Position numbers and translations under genes: made by a program
The notes under the pieces: generated by a model
What the model was told of the DNA's origin: nothing
The model's input: only the letters and a program-made list of their open reading frames with translations
Databases searched by the model: none
Origin: Acidobacteriota bacterium
Lineage (GTDB): Bacteria; Acidobacteriota; Blastocatellia; Pyrinomonadales; Pyrinomonadaceae
DNA length: 39,811 bases
NCBI GenBank assembly: GCA_003222945.1
Contig: QHXM01000126.1
Coordinates: forward strand, 1-39,811
Direction: 5' to 3'
Shown: piece by piece, positions 16,657 to 24,810 of the stretch
How positions within the stretch are numbered: the stretch's first letter is position 1
How the letters are laid out: every line of letters starts with the position of its first letter

Positions 16657-18027
16657 TCAAGCAAACTCTTTCAGGAACGCTGCGGCAGTGATTGTTCCGG
16701 CCTTGCGCCCGCCGACGTTTTTAATGTCCGCTATGTCAGACTTAATCTGTTTCGTGTACTCCTTATCGAGCGGCAACTGCCAGAACTTTTCCCCCACCTC
16801 GCGCCCCGCAGTAATCACTTCGTCAATCAACTCCTGGTCCGTTCCCAGAACTGCCGTGTTCACGTCGCCGAGCGCGATTGAGACTGCGCCGGTGAGAGTA
16901 GCAAGATCAACGATTCGCTTAGCGCCGAGTTTCTTCGCGTAGCAGATTGCATCGGAGAGAATAAGGCGGCCTTCGGCGTCCGTGTTTATAACCTCGATTG
17001 TCTTGCCCGACATTGCACGGACCACATCGCCCGGCTTTGTGGCTTTGCCTGACGGAAGATTTTCCGTTGCGGGAACAACTCCCAAGAGCGGTATCGGAGG
17101 CTTCAACTGTGCCACTGCGCGCATGACACCAAGAACGGTCGCGCCGCCCGTCATGTCGTACTTCATCAACTCCATGTTCTCGCCCGGTTTCAGCGAGATG
17201 CCGCCCGAATCGAAAGTAACTCCCTTGCCTACGAACGCGAGCAGATTGTCTTCACTCTGCTGAGAAGCATCGCGCGGCGTGTACTTCAAGATGATTAACT
17301 TCGCTTCCTCTTCCGAGCCGCGCGAGACACTAAGGAGCGCGCCCATGCCTTCCTGCTCCATGCGCGCTTCGTCCAGAACCTCAACGCTCAAACCAAACTC
17401 GTTTGCAATCCCGCGCGCGCTCTCAGCCAAATCTGAAGGCGTCATGTAAGCGCCCGGCTCGTTTGCAAGGTCGCGCGTGAAGTTGACTGATTCGCCAATG
17501 ATCCGCCCCTTCTCAGCCCCGCGCTTCAAAGCCTCTGCGTCCGCGCCATCACTTATAATTACAAGACGATCAATTGTGCGCTCCTCTTTCTCAATCGTGC
17601 GGTACTTGTCCGGCTCAAACAATCCCATGATCGAGCCTTCGACTGCTGCGGCGGCAGTTTTCTCCGCATCACCATCAGCGCGCGTGACTAGACCGACCGA
17701 TTTTATATTCTTGCCGCGAAGAAATCGGACCGCCGCGCCTGCCATCTGCGAGACCTGCGCTCGATTGTAATCTTCGCGCGAACCTACGCCGATAAGAAGA
17801 AGACGGCGCGCGTGTAAGCCGCCGCTTGCGCTTAGGTGAACGTAAACTGTCTCACCCTCTTTGCCCTTCAACTCTTCCGCTTCGATGACGGAGCTAACGA
17901 TTCCGCCCGAAGCTTCATCCAATTCTTTTAAGATACCCTCGTTCGCCTTCTCGTCTTTGAAGACCGCTACGGCCAGAGCCTGAACGTCCTGCTCTTTATA
18001 ATTCCCAGCGCTGGTTTGCACTTCCAT
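16657..18027 (-). CDS. pepA: Leucyl aminopeptidase (M17)
   Basis: 456 aa from the ATG at 18027, which has GGAGGG about 10 bases upstream; an ATG at 18054 is less likely because that site would then be inside the gene. It removes N-terminal residues from peptides in the cytoplasm, as a hexamer with two metals. The N-domain (about 1-160) is variable. The catalytic domain shows VGKGVTFDSGGISLKPGENM and NTDAEGRLILSDAICYAKKL with the expected Lys, Asp and Glu metal ligands, and the active-site Arg in EGRL. Downstream of smpB with about 34 bases between and directly before the amidohydrolase gene. An Escherichia coli-like DNA-binding role cannot be judged. Confidence 0.95.
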   Translation of the reverse strand: MEVQTSAGNYKEQDVQALAVAVFKDEKANEGILKELDEASGGIVSSVIEAEELKGKEGETVYVHLSASGGLHARRLLLIGVGSREDYNRAQVSQMAGAAVRFLRGKNIKSVGLVTRADGDAEKTAAAAVEGSIMGLFEPDKYRTIEKEERTIDRLVIISDGADAEALKRGAEKGRIIGESVNFTRDLANEPGAYMTPSDLAESARGIANEFGLSVEVLDEARMEQEGMGALLSVSRGSEEEAKLIILKYTPRDASQQSEDNLLAFVGKGVTFDSGGISLKPGENMELMKYDMTGGATVLGVMRAVAQLKPPIPLLGVVPATENLPSGKATKPGDVVRAMSGKTIEVINTDAEGRLILSDAICYAKKLGAKRIVDLATLTGAVSIALGDVNTAVLGTDQELIDEVITAGREVGEKFWQLPLDKEYTKQIKSDIADIKNVGGRKAGTITAAAFLKEFA

Positions 18028-18061
18028 AAAATTGTTTCCCTCCGAGTCTTTCATTCACATC

Positions 18062-18529
18062 TTACCGATTAGTAATGCGCTCTTTCAATTGCGCACGCGT
18101 CTCGCGCTCCAGCGTGCGGCGCAACTCAGTCTCTCGCTTATCGTAAAGCTTTTTACCGCGCGCAACGCCGACCTCAACCTTAACGTGCCTGTTCTTCAGA
18201 TAGACGCGCGTTACGACGAGCGTCATTCCTTTCGTGGTCGTCTCGCCTTCAAGACGATCAATCTCGCGCCGGTGAAGCAGAAGCTTGCGCGTTCTGAGCG
18301 GCTCATGGTTAGCACGGTTGCCATGAGAATACGGCGAAATGTGCGCGTTGAACAACCAAGCCTCGCCGTCGCGCACCGCCACGTAAGAGTCTTTCAACTG
18401 CACGCGCCCTTCCATCACGCTCTTGACCTCAGTTCCCGTCAGAGCAATTCCCGCCTCGTACTTGTCCGAGATTATGTACTCGTGAAAGGCCGCGCGATTC
18501 GTCACCAACACCTTTTCATCTTCCGCCAT
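18062..18529 (-). CDS. smpB: SsrA-binding protein SmpB
   Basis: 155 aa, the normal length. It binds tmRNA and brings it to stalled ribosomes for trans-translation. The OB-fold core is clear: NRAAFHEYIISDKYEAGI, LTGTEVKSV, FNAHISPYSHGN, ANHEPLRTRKLLLHRREI, then the VYLKNRHVKVEVGVARGKK segment. The basic C-terminal tail (KRETELRRTLERETRAQLKE) is expected to enter the mRNA channel. The tmRNA gene is not in the window. Between gpsA and pepA on the same strand; the leader is AT-rich repeat with no clear Shine-Dalgarno sequence. Confidence 0.97.
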   Translation of the reverse strand: MAEDEKVLVTNRAAFHEYIISDKYEAGIALTGTEVKSVMEGRVQLKDSYVAVRDGEAWLFNAHISPYSHGNRANHEPLRTRKLLLHRREIDRLEGETTTKGMTLVVTRVYLKNRHVKVEVGVARGKKLYDKRETELRRTLERETRAQLKERITNR

Positions 18530-18532
18530 AAT

Positions 18533-18606
18533 TTAATTTTGAATTTTGAGGTTTGAATTAAAAGCCTTCCGCCCTTAACTCAAAATTCAAAACTCATAAT
18601 TCATAA
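18533..18606. repeat. Intergenic inverted repeat, AAAATTCAAAATT unit
   Basis: TTTAATTTTGAATTTTGAGG on the left (about 18533-18552) pairs with CTCAAAATTCAAAACTC and TAATTC-type sequence on the right (about 18579-18605). It fills the gap between the smpB start (18529) and the gpsA stop (18594) and overlaps the gpsA 3' end. Confidence 0.75.
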
Positions 18607-19613
18607 CTATTATTCGTTTCGCCACGAAGCGGTCTCATCATCAACTCGCACGCAGCATCTTCAACCTTCTTGCCTTCATATAGCACTGCATGAACTTCGT
18701 TTGTAATCGGCATCTCGACATTGAGCTTCTTCGCTATATGATGAACGGCGCGCGTTGTCTTCACTCCTTCTGCAACTTCACGCATCCCACTTATGATCTC
18801 TTCAAGCCTTCGCCCGCGTCCCAACTCCTGCCCGACAAAACGATTGCGCGAGAGATTGCCTGTGCAGGTCAGCACAAGATCGCCAAGACCCGCAAGCCCC
18901 ATCAGAGTTTCAATGTGCGCGCCTTGCGAAAGTGCGAATCGCGCAATTTCTGCAAGCCCGCGCGTGATGAGAGCGGCGATGCTGTTCGCTCCCAATCCTA
19001 AGCCTGCGACCATGCCAGCCGCGACAGCCATGACGTTCTTGACTGAGCCTCCAATCTCAGTTCCAACGACATCAGTGTTCGTGTATATGCGAAGGTTCTG
19101 AAAGCTCAACTCAGCTTGAACCAGCTTTGCATCTTCCTGCTTATCGCTCGCGGCGACAACACCGGTCGGATGACCCGCGACGACCTCCTGTGCGAAAGAC
19201 GGACCTGAAAGAGCTACGAAGCGCGGCTCGAATTTTTCCTTCAGAACGTCGCGCACGACTTCGGAGATTCGCTTGCCTGTCTCAACCTCAATCCCCTTCG
19301 TAGCGCTTACAAAGATCATCTCATCCCGCAAATCCGGCAACATCCTTACGAGCAGTTCGCGCGTCACGTGCGACGGCGCAGCGAGCAGCACAATCTCTGC
19401 CCCGCTCAATGCGCGGCTCATCTCATCAGTGGCTTCGACGCCCGGCGGTATCTCATACGACGCCAGATAAACGCTATTCACTCGCCGCTGATTTATCGCT
19501 TCAACCACATCCGGGTTGCGCGACCACAGACGCACAACATGACCCGCACGCCCCGCTACAATTCCAAGAGCCGTTCCCCAGCTTCCCGCACCAACGATTG
19601 CGATGCGGGTCAT
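18594..19613 (-). CDS. gpsA: NAD(P)-dependent glycerol-3-phosphate dehydrogenase
   Basis: 339 aa, the normal length. It reduces dihydroxyacetone phosphate to sn-glycerol-3-phosphate, the backbone for phospholipids. The Rossmann motif IVGAGSWGTALG is at 5-16. The family blocks SATKGIE, ALSGPSFAQEV and GGSVKNVMAVAAGMVAGLGLG (catalytic Lys) are in order, followed by GLAGLGDLVLTCTG. The ATG comes 2-3 bases after the arm of an inverted repeat (TTCTGCTTT then ATG), with no Shine-Dalgarno sequence. plsY lies upstream on the same strand, and its enzyme uses the product of GpsA, so the pair forms the first steps of phosphatidic acid synthesis. Confidence 0.97.
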   Translation of the reverse strand: MTRIAIVGAGSWGTALGIVAGRAGHVVRLWSRNPDVVEAINQRRVNSVYLASYEIPPGVEATDEMSRALSGAEIVLLAAPSHVTRELLVRMLPDLRDEMIFVSATKGIEVETGKRISEVVRDVLKEKFEPRFVALSGPSFAQEVVAGHPTGVVAASDKQEDAKLVQAELSFQNLRIYTNTDVVGTEIGGSVKNVMAVAAGMVAGLGLGANSIAALITRGLAEIARFALSQGAHIETLMGLAGLGDLVLTCTGNLSRNRFVGQELGRGRRLEEIISGMREVAEGVKTTRAVHHIAKKLNVEMPITNEVHAVLYEGKKVEDAACELMMRPLRGETNNSYEL

Positions 19614-19615
19614 AA

Positions 19616-19732
19616 AGCAGAATTCAGAATCCAGAATTCAGGAGTCAGAATAAGAAGCTCGCGCCACTTTCCTTCGGTCTTTCTTTTATTCTGGATTCTG
19701 AATTCTGGATTCTGAATTCTGCTTTTCATCTA
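19616..19732. repeat. Intergenic inverted repeat, CAGAATTCAGAATCC unit
   Basis: AAAGCAGAATTCAGAATCCA and CAGGAGTCAGAAT copies on the left (19616-19651) pair with TATTCTGGATTCTGAATTC and TGGATTCTGAATTCTGCTTT on the right (about 19687-19727). It spans the whole gpsA-plsY gap and runs up to the plsY stop codon (19726). Confidence 0.88.
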
Positions 19733-20340
19733 AACTTCCTCTCCGTGCCACTGAGCAGTCTAGCTATGTTGGCGTAGTGCATCAGGATTATGAGTGCGCC
19801 CGAAGCCGCTGCAGCCGTCATCATGGGCGCGAGTTGCGCGACCGGTTGAACATAGACGTTCAAGAGCCACAGGAACAAAGGGAACGCGGCGGTCGCAAGC
19901 GTTGAACCGAGCGAGACGTAACGTGTCGTCGCAACGGCCAGAATAAAGATTACTCCTGCGCAAGCGACTGCCAGCGGGTAGAGACTTAGAAAGACTCCGA
20001 CGCCGGTCGCTACACCCTTGCCGCCGCGAAAGCCAAGCCAGATGGGAAAGCAGTGGCCGAAGACCGCTAAGACCGAAGCAGCAGAGACCCACCAGTTGAC
20101 CCCGAAATCCTGAGTTGTGATGAAGCGTGCAATCACGACTGCGAGCGTGCCCTTCGTGGCATCCAGCAGAAGCGTTATGATGCCCGCTGCTTTTCCTGCC
20201 CGCCTAGAGACATTCGTAGCACCAGTTCCGCCCGAACCCGCCTCGCGCACGTCCGCGCCCGTCTGCGCGCGAACTATCAAATAACCGAAGGGGATCGAAC
20301 CCAGCAGATACGAAACTATTAGAACCAGCACGGGTCGCAT
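19726..20340 (-). CDS. plsY: Glycerol-3-phosphate acyltransferase PlsY
   Basis: 204 aa from the ATG at 20340, giving MRPVLVLIVSYLLGSIPFGY; the frame extends to 20409, but that part is not hydrophobic. It transfers acyl groups from acyl-phosphate to glycerol-3-phosphate at the inner membrane. PlsY motifs are present: GSGGTGATNVSR, then HCFPIWLGFRGGKGVATGVG, with several membrane segments between. It begins the probable minus-strand unit plsY-gpsA-smpB-pepA-amidohydrolase; plsY and gpsA are a metabolic pair. Confidence 0.95.
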   Translation of the reverse strand: MRPVLVLIVSYLLGSIPFGYLIVRAQTGADVREAGSGGTGATNVSRRAGKAAGIITLLLDATKGTLAVVIARFITTQDFGVNWWVSAASVLAVFGHCFPIWLGFRGGKGVATGVGVFLSLYPLAVACAGVIFILAVATTRYVSLGSTLATAAFPLFLWLLNVYVQPVAQLAPMMTAAAASGALIILMHYANIARLLSGTERKFR

Positions 20341-20462
20341 ACGCCTTTGCACTCCGCGCCCAACTTTTGAAATCTTTGCTTCAGGGCGATGCGAGACTAT
20401 AGCAAGCAAAGATTGTCAGCGACAAGGAATGCTCGTGCAGGCTTGCGAGCGGCTGATTTAGA

Positions 20463-20535
20463 ATGTTGTCAGTTGTCCGTTGTCAGTGGTCAGTTGCAAT
20501 AACTGAATCTACTTACAACTGACCACTGACAACGC
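20463..20535. repeat. Intergenic inverted repeat, GTCAGTTGTC unit
   Basis: GTTGTCAGTTGTCCGTTGTC and AGTGGTCAGTTGC on the left (about 20464-20496) pair with CAACTGACCACTGACAAC on the right (20515-20532). It lies between plsY's upstream region and the end of the secreted protein gene at 20543. Similar in unit to 8812-8889. Confidence 0.8.
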
Positions 20536-20542
20536 AGTTTCA

Positions 20543-21247
20543 TCAAGGCCCGTTGACGACCTCAAAAGCCGTGACCGGATGAACTTCCCAGGGCGTCGCT
20601 CGCCAGTTACACCCTGTGTGTTCTTTCCCATCGTTGGGGCATACGGGATTGCTCGGCGCAGTGCTTTGCGATGCATTCGCGTGTATGAAATCGTAGAGCA
20701 TCCAGCCTGAGAATTTAACCCACTTGCCCTTTATTTGGTCTTCAACTTTCTGGCGCATTGCCTTGTAGTCGCTGTCGTCAAAGCCGAACTTCTTCTCCCA
20801 GCGCGGCGTGAACTCCACCACGACATATTTCGTCTGGTCATTGGCTTCGGACGCGTCGGCTACGATGTTAATGTGAACGTCGCGCAGGTCGTTTCGTTTG
20901 CAGTTGCATGTTTCCTGAAATCCGCCCGGATCAATGCTCGCAACGAAACCTGTCACCCAAACCTTTTTGCTCGGCGTGAACTTAGTGTTGTTCGCAGGGT
21001 CGCGTATTTCCTGCACGGTAATCTTTTTCGGATTCATGACCGCCACGCCACGGTTTTTCTGAACATTCAGCGTTCGGTGTTTATTATCGCTTGCAGTTCC
21101 GCAAGCAGCACAGCCTCGAAAGGGTGTGCCCTGATGACATGCCGCTGGCTTGCTCTTATGAGTCTTGCTCTTGCCCTTCGCATGAACAGACGCGAGCGGC
21201 AAGAGCGCGATCAAAGCAAGAAGAGATAGACGCCAGATGGTCTTCAT
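20543..21247 (-). CDS. Secreted hypothetical protein with Cys pairs
   Basis: 234 aa; AAGGAG lies about 10 bases before the ATG. A clear signal peptide (MKTIWRLSLLALIALLPLAS then VHAKG) sends it out of the cytoplasm. The mature part starts with a Lys-rich stretch and a small Cys cluster (GCAACGTA). It then has a compact beta-rich region (VWVTGFVASIDPGG, CNCKRNDLRDVHINI, KYVVVEFTPRW, KWVKFSGWMLYD) ending in NWRATPWEVHPVTAFEV. The pattern suggests an OB-like beta fold; this is a guess. I do not recognise the family by name. It is the last gene before the IS110 region. Confidence 0.75.
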   Translation of the reverse strand: MKTIWRLSLLALIALLPLASVHAKGKSKTHKSKPAACHQGTPFRGCAACGTASDNKHRTLNVQKNRGVAVMNPKKITVQEIRDPANNTKFTPSKKVWVTGFVASIDPGGFQETCNCKRNDLRDVHINIVADASEANDQTKYVVVEFTPRWEKKFGFDDSDYKAMRQKVEDQIKGKWVKFSGWMLYDFIHANASQSTAPSNPVCPNDGKEHTGCNWRATPWEVHPVTAFEVVNGP

Positions 21248-21540
21248 ATTATGAGTCTCCTTTACAGGAAGGGTGGAAAGCGCGCGAGTCGCCTTATATC
21301 ACCGATCTAAGCGCGAGACAATAGCAAGACGGATCAGGCACAGAAGTAAATGAAGGTTTATTCTAAGCAGACTTAACTTTGCTTGCTGCGAACAAAGCTT
21401 TGTTTGTAGCTTCCTTAATTCTATTTGTGACAGATGAGGTTTTATCTATTGTGCTCTAAGCTTTGTCTGAGATGAATAAGGTTCTGTTTATAGTTTCCTT
21501 TATCTTGTTTGTGGCACAGGAACTCTTATTTCTTCTATTT
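21248..21540. other. AT-rich gene-free stretch with imperfect direct repeat
   Basis: A 14-base perfect palindrome AACAAAGCTTTGTT is at 21391-21404. An imperfect direct repeat pairs GTTTGTAGCTTCCTTAATTC (from 21402) with GTTTATAGTTTCCTTTATC (from about 21488), each followed by TTGTGRCA-like sequence. The base composition is lower in GC than the neighbours. No gene seen. It may be the insertion-site flank of the IS110 element or an older mobile remnant. Confidence 0.4.
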
Positions 21541-21566
21541 CAGATTGACTTAGTGAGCGGTCTAAC

Positions 21567-21785
21567 GCCCGAATTTGTATGTTGACGGATGTCGGCTCAA
21601 GCCGCAAGCTTGAGTCCATAAGGGATGCCGGAGAAGCCGTGCCCGAATTATGACCTTCATGAGTCAGTCGGTTAGAGAAATCCACCAAGAGCGAGGGCGC
21701 CAGAGGTCGGACAGTATCCTAAGCCGCTTCTAACAGAAGCTGAGCTTGCATCCGCAAGTTTGATCCGCGCCGCCACCAACTATAG
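21567..21785 (+). ncRNA. Likely bridge-RNA region of the IS110 element
   Basis: In the IS110 group, the non-coding left end encodes a bridge RNA that pairs with target and donor DNA. Here the left end is strongly structured: GGCTCAAGC/GCTTGAGTCC hairpin near 21592-21615, GCTTC/GAAGC near 21724-21740, and CTTGC/GCAAG near 21748-21761. The position fits, but I could not identify the target and donor loops by eye. Ends are approximate. Confidence 0.45.
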
Positions 21786-21802
21786 ACCAGGAGTTGACCA
21801 CC

Positions 21803-22777
21803 ATGACATTACCCACGTTTGGCATCGACATTGCTAAACTCAAGTTCAACGTCTGTCTCATCAACCTGACGGGTAAGCTCCGTCATAAAGTCTTTCCAAA
21901 CACTAGGACTGGCTTTGAGCAACTCCGTCAGTGGCTCACAAATCAAGGTGCTCAGTCTGTTCACGCCTGCATGGAAGCCACCGGCACTTACGGCGACTCT
22001 CTCTCGCTCTTTCTGCATGAGGCCGGGCACACCGTCAGTGTCATCAATCCGGCAGCCGTCAAAGCGTTTGCCGGGAGCCGACTTTCGCGCACCAAAACAG
22101 ACCGCGTTGATGCCGAGTTGATTGCTCGCTTTTGCCAGGCGCAGCAACCACCCGCCTGGACTCCATTGCCCGCAGAAGTGCGAGAGTTGCAAGCACTTGT
22201 GCGTCGTCTGGACTCTCTCATCGAAATGCGTGTGATGGAAGAGAATCGGCTCTCCTCAGGCATCGTAGTGGAGTCGGTGCGCGCCTCGGTCGAAGAACAT
22301 CTCACCTATCTCAATCAAGAGATCAAGCGCACAGAAGAGTTGATCCGCAATCATCTCAATAATCACCGCGGGCTAAAGCAGCAAAGCCAGTTGCTCGATT
22401 CCATTCCCGGTATCGCAAAGACCACATCTGCTCTGCTGCTCTCAGAGATCACAGACATTAAGCAGTATAGGAGTGCGCGCCAAGTGGCAGCTTACGCAGG
22501 CTTGGTGCCACGTGAGCGCCAATCGGGAACGAGTGTTAGAGGACGGACCCGACTGTCAAAGATCGGCAATGCTCGACTGAGGCGAGCGCTCTACTTCCCA
22601 GCCATTACTGCCATCAGATGCAGTGAGTTCTTTCAAGCATGGACCAGGGGCTTGCGAGAGCGCGGCAAGAGCAAGATGACAATCATCTGTGCCGTGATGC
22701 GCAAGCTCGTGCATCTGGCCTATGGTGTCTTGAAGACAGGCAAGCCATTCGACCCGCAGTGGGCGAAAATAGCTTGA
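21803..22777 (+). CDS. IS110 family recombinase (DEDD transposase)
   Basis: 324 aa from the ATG at 21803 with AGGAG at 21789-21793; an in-frame TTG at 21794 is less likely. An N-terminal RuvC-like DEDD domain has Asp9 (FGIDIAK), Glu58 (CMEATG), Asp100 and Asp103 (TKTDRVDAELIARF). A coiled helical linker (about 120-205) follows. The C-terminal Tnp domain begins with DSIPGIAKTTSALLLSEI and has GLVPRERQSGTSVRG, where Ser241 is the likely catalytic serine (IS621 as I recall it also uses a Ser near this position). The gene is full length and undamaged, so the element may be active. It moves by RNA-guided recombination in the known model. Confidence 0.93.
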   Translation: MTLPTFGIDIAKLKFNVCLINLTGKLRHKVFPNTRTGFEQLRQWLTNQGAQSVHACMEATGTYGDSLSLFLHEAGHTVSVINPAAVKAFAGSRLSRTKTDRVDAELIARFCQAQQPPAWTPLPAEVRELQALVRRLDSLIEMRVMEENRLSSGIVVESVRASVEEHLTYLNQEIKRTEELIRNHLNNHRGLKQQSQLLDSIPGIAKTTSALLLSEITDIKQYRSARQVAAYAGLVPRERQSGTSVRGRTRLSKIGNARLRRALYFPAITAIRCSEFFQAWTRGLRERGKSKMTIICAVMRKLVHLAYGVLKTGKPFDPQWAKIA

Positions 22778-22857
22778 CATCAAACACAGTATCTAACCGG
22801 GCGCGGCAAACAGCATTCAATACCAGCAGGATGAGGAGCCTTCAAAATAAGCAACAG

Positions 22858-23271
22858 TTAGTTCAAATCTTTAGGCTCCTCTGCTCTTATGTCGCCACCA
22901 AGCATCATCCCTCTTATATTTCCCAGATTGACTATTATTCCCAGCAAAGCCCCGAATATGGACTCATTTTCTGGGATCGAGAGATTACCAATCTTTTGAA
23001 GGTTGGCCTGATTATCTTGTGTAAGATCATCCGCCGACCTATAAAGATGTGCGACTGCTACTAGAACTGCTGAACAGAACTCGTCTAAAACATCACGGTC
23101 TTCATCATTTGTTTCATCAGCCTCATCGTAACAGCTCTGCCATTCCTTTATCTTCGCCTTCTTGATGAGGCTAGCAACTGCTTGTGTATATAAATCCTGT
23201 TCAGAAACGTTGCTGAACTTACCTTCAATTAAAATCTTCAGCCCATGATGCTTGATAATAATTTCCGCCAT
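22858..23271 (-). CDS. Orphan hypothetical protein next to IS110
   Basis: 137 aa. A strong ribosome site (GGGGGAAGGAA just before the ATG) supports the gene. The sequence is soluble and acidic in the middle (YDEADETNDEDRDVLDEF) with a hydrophobic helix-forming C-terminal part (IFGALLGIIVNLGNIRGMML). No Cys clusters, signal peptide or known motif seen. The lower GC and lack of relatives I know suggest an accessory gene. A 9-bp inverted repeat (GAGGAGCCT 22833-22841, AGGCTCCTC 22873-22881) spans its stop codon but has no T-run. Function unknown. Confidence 0.7.
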   Translation of the reverse strand: MAEIIIKHHGLKILIEGKFSNVSEQDLYTQAVASLIKKAKIKEWQSCYDEADETNDEDRDVLDEFCSAVLVAVAHLYRSADDLTQDNQANLQKIGNLSIPENESIFGALLGIIVNLGNIRGMMLGGDIRAEEPKDLN

Positions 23272-23391
23272 TTTCCTTCCCCCTTAAAAGGAGTGATATT
23301 CCGGTTAACAATCCGTTCCAGAGAATAATTTTACGCCTGAGTGCCACAAAGATGAATAGCTTGCAGGCAAGCATGATAAAGACTCTTCATT

Positions 23392-24627
23392 CTAAATCAG
23401 TCGTCGTCGTAGTAGGTCTAGCGCGGCCTGCGATGAGCGCCAGCGTATCAGGTTGCGGTCGCCGGGTATCATCAGCCTGCGATGTTCTGTATGCGCGTCG
23501 TCAGAAAGCGCGATATAGACGAGGCCGACTGGCTTCTCTTCAGTTCCGCCGCCCGGACCAGCGATTCCTGTGACGGCGAGGCCGAAATCCGTGTCGGCGC
23601 GGTGGCGAACGCCTTCGGCCATTGCTTCTGCAACTTCAGAACTAACAGCGCCGTGCTTCAATATCAATTCCGAGTCAACGCCGAGCGAGCGAATCTTTGC
23701 ATCGTTTGAATAGGTGATGACGCCTTCCATGAAATAGACTGATGAGCCTGGGACTTCTGTGAGTCGCTGGCTGATGAGGCCGCCCGTGCAGCTTTCAGCG
23801 ACGGCGAGTGTGAAGCCTCCGACGGCCAGGCGCAATCCAACGACCTCTTCCATCTTCTCGCCGCGAAAGGCGAAGATTGCATGGTCTAACTTTTCTTCAA
23901 TCTGTCCTGCAAGACCGTCGAGCAAGAGTTCTGCTTCCGCTTCGGTCTTCGCCTGCGCCGTCAGGTGAATCTCTATCTCGCTGTTGTTGAAAAGAATTGT
24001 CGTCTGAGGATTCCTGTACTGCGTGTAGATGGGAGCGATTCGTTCGTCAACGGCGGATTCGCCCATTCCCGCTACGCGAAGTATGCGGCGAACAACTCGC
24101 ACGTCGCCAGCTTTAGCTGCGAGCTTCGGCTGAACGAAGTTTTCAAACATCGGGCGCATCTCGCGCGGTGGTCCGGGAAGAAGAACTACGTTTCGTCCGT
24201 CGTGCTCAAGATACATTCCGGGCGCTGTGCCGTTAGGGTTATCCAAAACCTCTGCGCCTTCGATCACCATAGCCTGACGGGAATTTATCTCTGGCATTGC
24301 GCGCCCCATCTTCAAGAATTTTGTGCGTATAGCGTCCAAGACTTTCTCGTTGAGCAAGAGCCTTCGGTTCATCGCGCGTGCGGCAATCTTTCGCGTGATG
24401 TCGTCTTCCGTAGGACCAAGACCACCCGTTGTAATCACTACGCGCGAACGCCCCAAGGCGTCCTTGATAGCTTCTTCAAGACGCGCATCGTCATCGCCTA
24501 CAATTGTTTTAAGTTTGACTTCGATGCCTATGGAGTTGAGCTTTTCGGTCAGCCAGAGGCTGTTCGTGTCCGTACGGTCGGGCGTTAAGAGTTCAGAGCC
24601 AATGGCTATGATTTCAGCAGTCAGCAT
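23392..24627 (-). CDS. cinA: CinA family protein (MoaB-like + NMN amidohydrolase domains)
   Basis: 411 aa, the full two-domain form. The N-domain (about 1-170) is MoaB/MogA-like (EIIAIGSELLTPDRTDTNS, TTGGLGPTEDD, LLPGPPREM); in some CinA proteins it has ADP-ribose pyrophosphatase activity. The C-domain (about 250-411) is PncC-like, with AVAESCTGGLISQRLTEVPGSS in two parts and VTGIAGPGGGTEEKPVGLVY; PncC deamidates NMN to recycle NAD. The link to competence comes from other bacteria and cannot be assumed. It is a minus-strand gene with a repeat-filled leader (24648-24745). Confidence 0.95.
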   Translation of the reverse strand: MLTAEIIAIGSELLTPDRTDTNSLWLTEKLNSIGIEVKLKTIVGDDDARLEEAIKDALGRSRVVITTGGLGPTEDDITRKIAARAMNRRLLLNEKVLDAIRTKFLKMGRAMPEINSRQAMVIEGAEVLDNPNGTAPGMYLEHDGRNVVLLPGPPREMRPMFENFVQPKLAAKAGDVRVVRRILRVAGMGESAVDERIAPIYTQYRNPQTTILFNNSEIEIHLTAQAKTEAEAELLLDGLAGQIEEKLDHAIFAFRGEKMEEVVGLRLAVGGFTLAVAESCTGGLISQRLTEVPGSSVYFMEGVITYSNDAKIRSLGVDSELILKHGAVSSEVAEAMAEGVRHRADTDFGLAVTGIAGPGGGTEEKPVGLVYIALSDDAHTEHRRLMIPGDRNLIRWRSSQAALDLLRRRLI

Positions 24628-24647
24628 AAATAATATAGAAGGCCGTT

Positions 24648-24745
24648 AAATGAACCGCGAAACACGCTGAAAGCGCGAACTCGCGCGAAACAATAAATCT
24701 TCTTCGCATCATTTCGCGCGAGTCCGCTTCTTTTCACGGTTCAAT
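24648..24745. repeat. Intergenic inverted repeat, GCGCGAAA unit
   Basis: TGAACCGCGAAACACGCTGA and GCGCGAACTCGCGCGAAAC on the left (about 24651-24691) pair with TTTCGCGCGAGTCCGC and TTTTCACGGTTCA on the right (about 24711-24742). It fills much of the cinA-kinase gap. Same architecture as the other loci but with a GC-rich unit. Confidence 0.78.
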
Positions 24746-24810
24746 ATTGCCGAAGGTTTCTTGCGCTGCAGGTAACGTTAGCACAAGTTGATTTGAAACT
24801 CACTTGGATT

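Larger units (their letters stand above)
21561..22797 (+). mobile_element. IS110-family insertion sequence (ends approximate)
   Basis: It contains a complete IS110-type recombinase gene with a long non-coding left side (about 240 bases) and a short right side. No terminal inverted repeats are seen, as is normal for IS110. TCTAAC occurs at 21561-21566 and again at 22792-22797, both next to GC-rich GCCCG/GGGCG; I use these as tentative ends, giving about 1.24 kb, within the family range. The true ends need a second copy or an empty site. Confidence 0.55.

Noticed and set aside
22639-23064. 141-codon plus-strand frame overlapping the IS end and the orphan gene
   Set aside because: It starts inside the recombinase gene in another frame, with no ribosome site, and opposes a better-supported gene.
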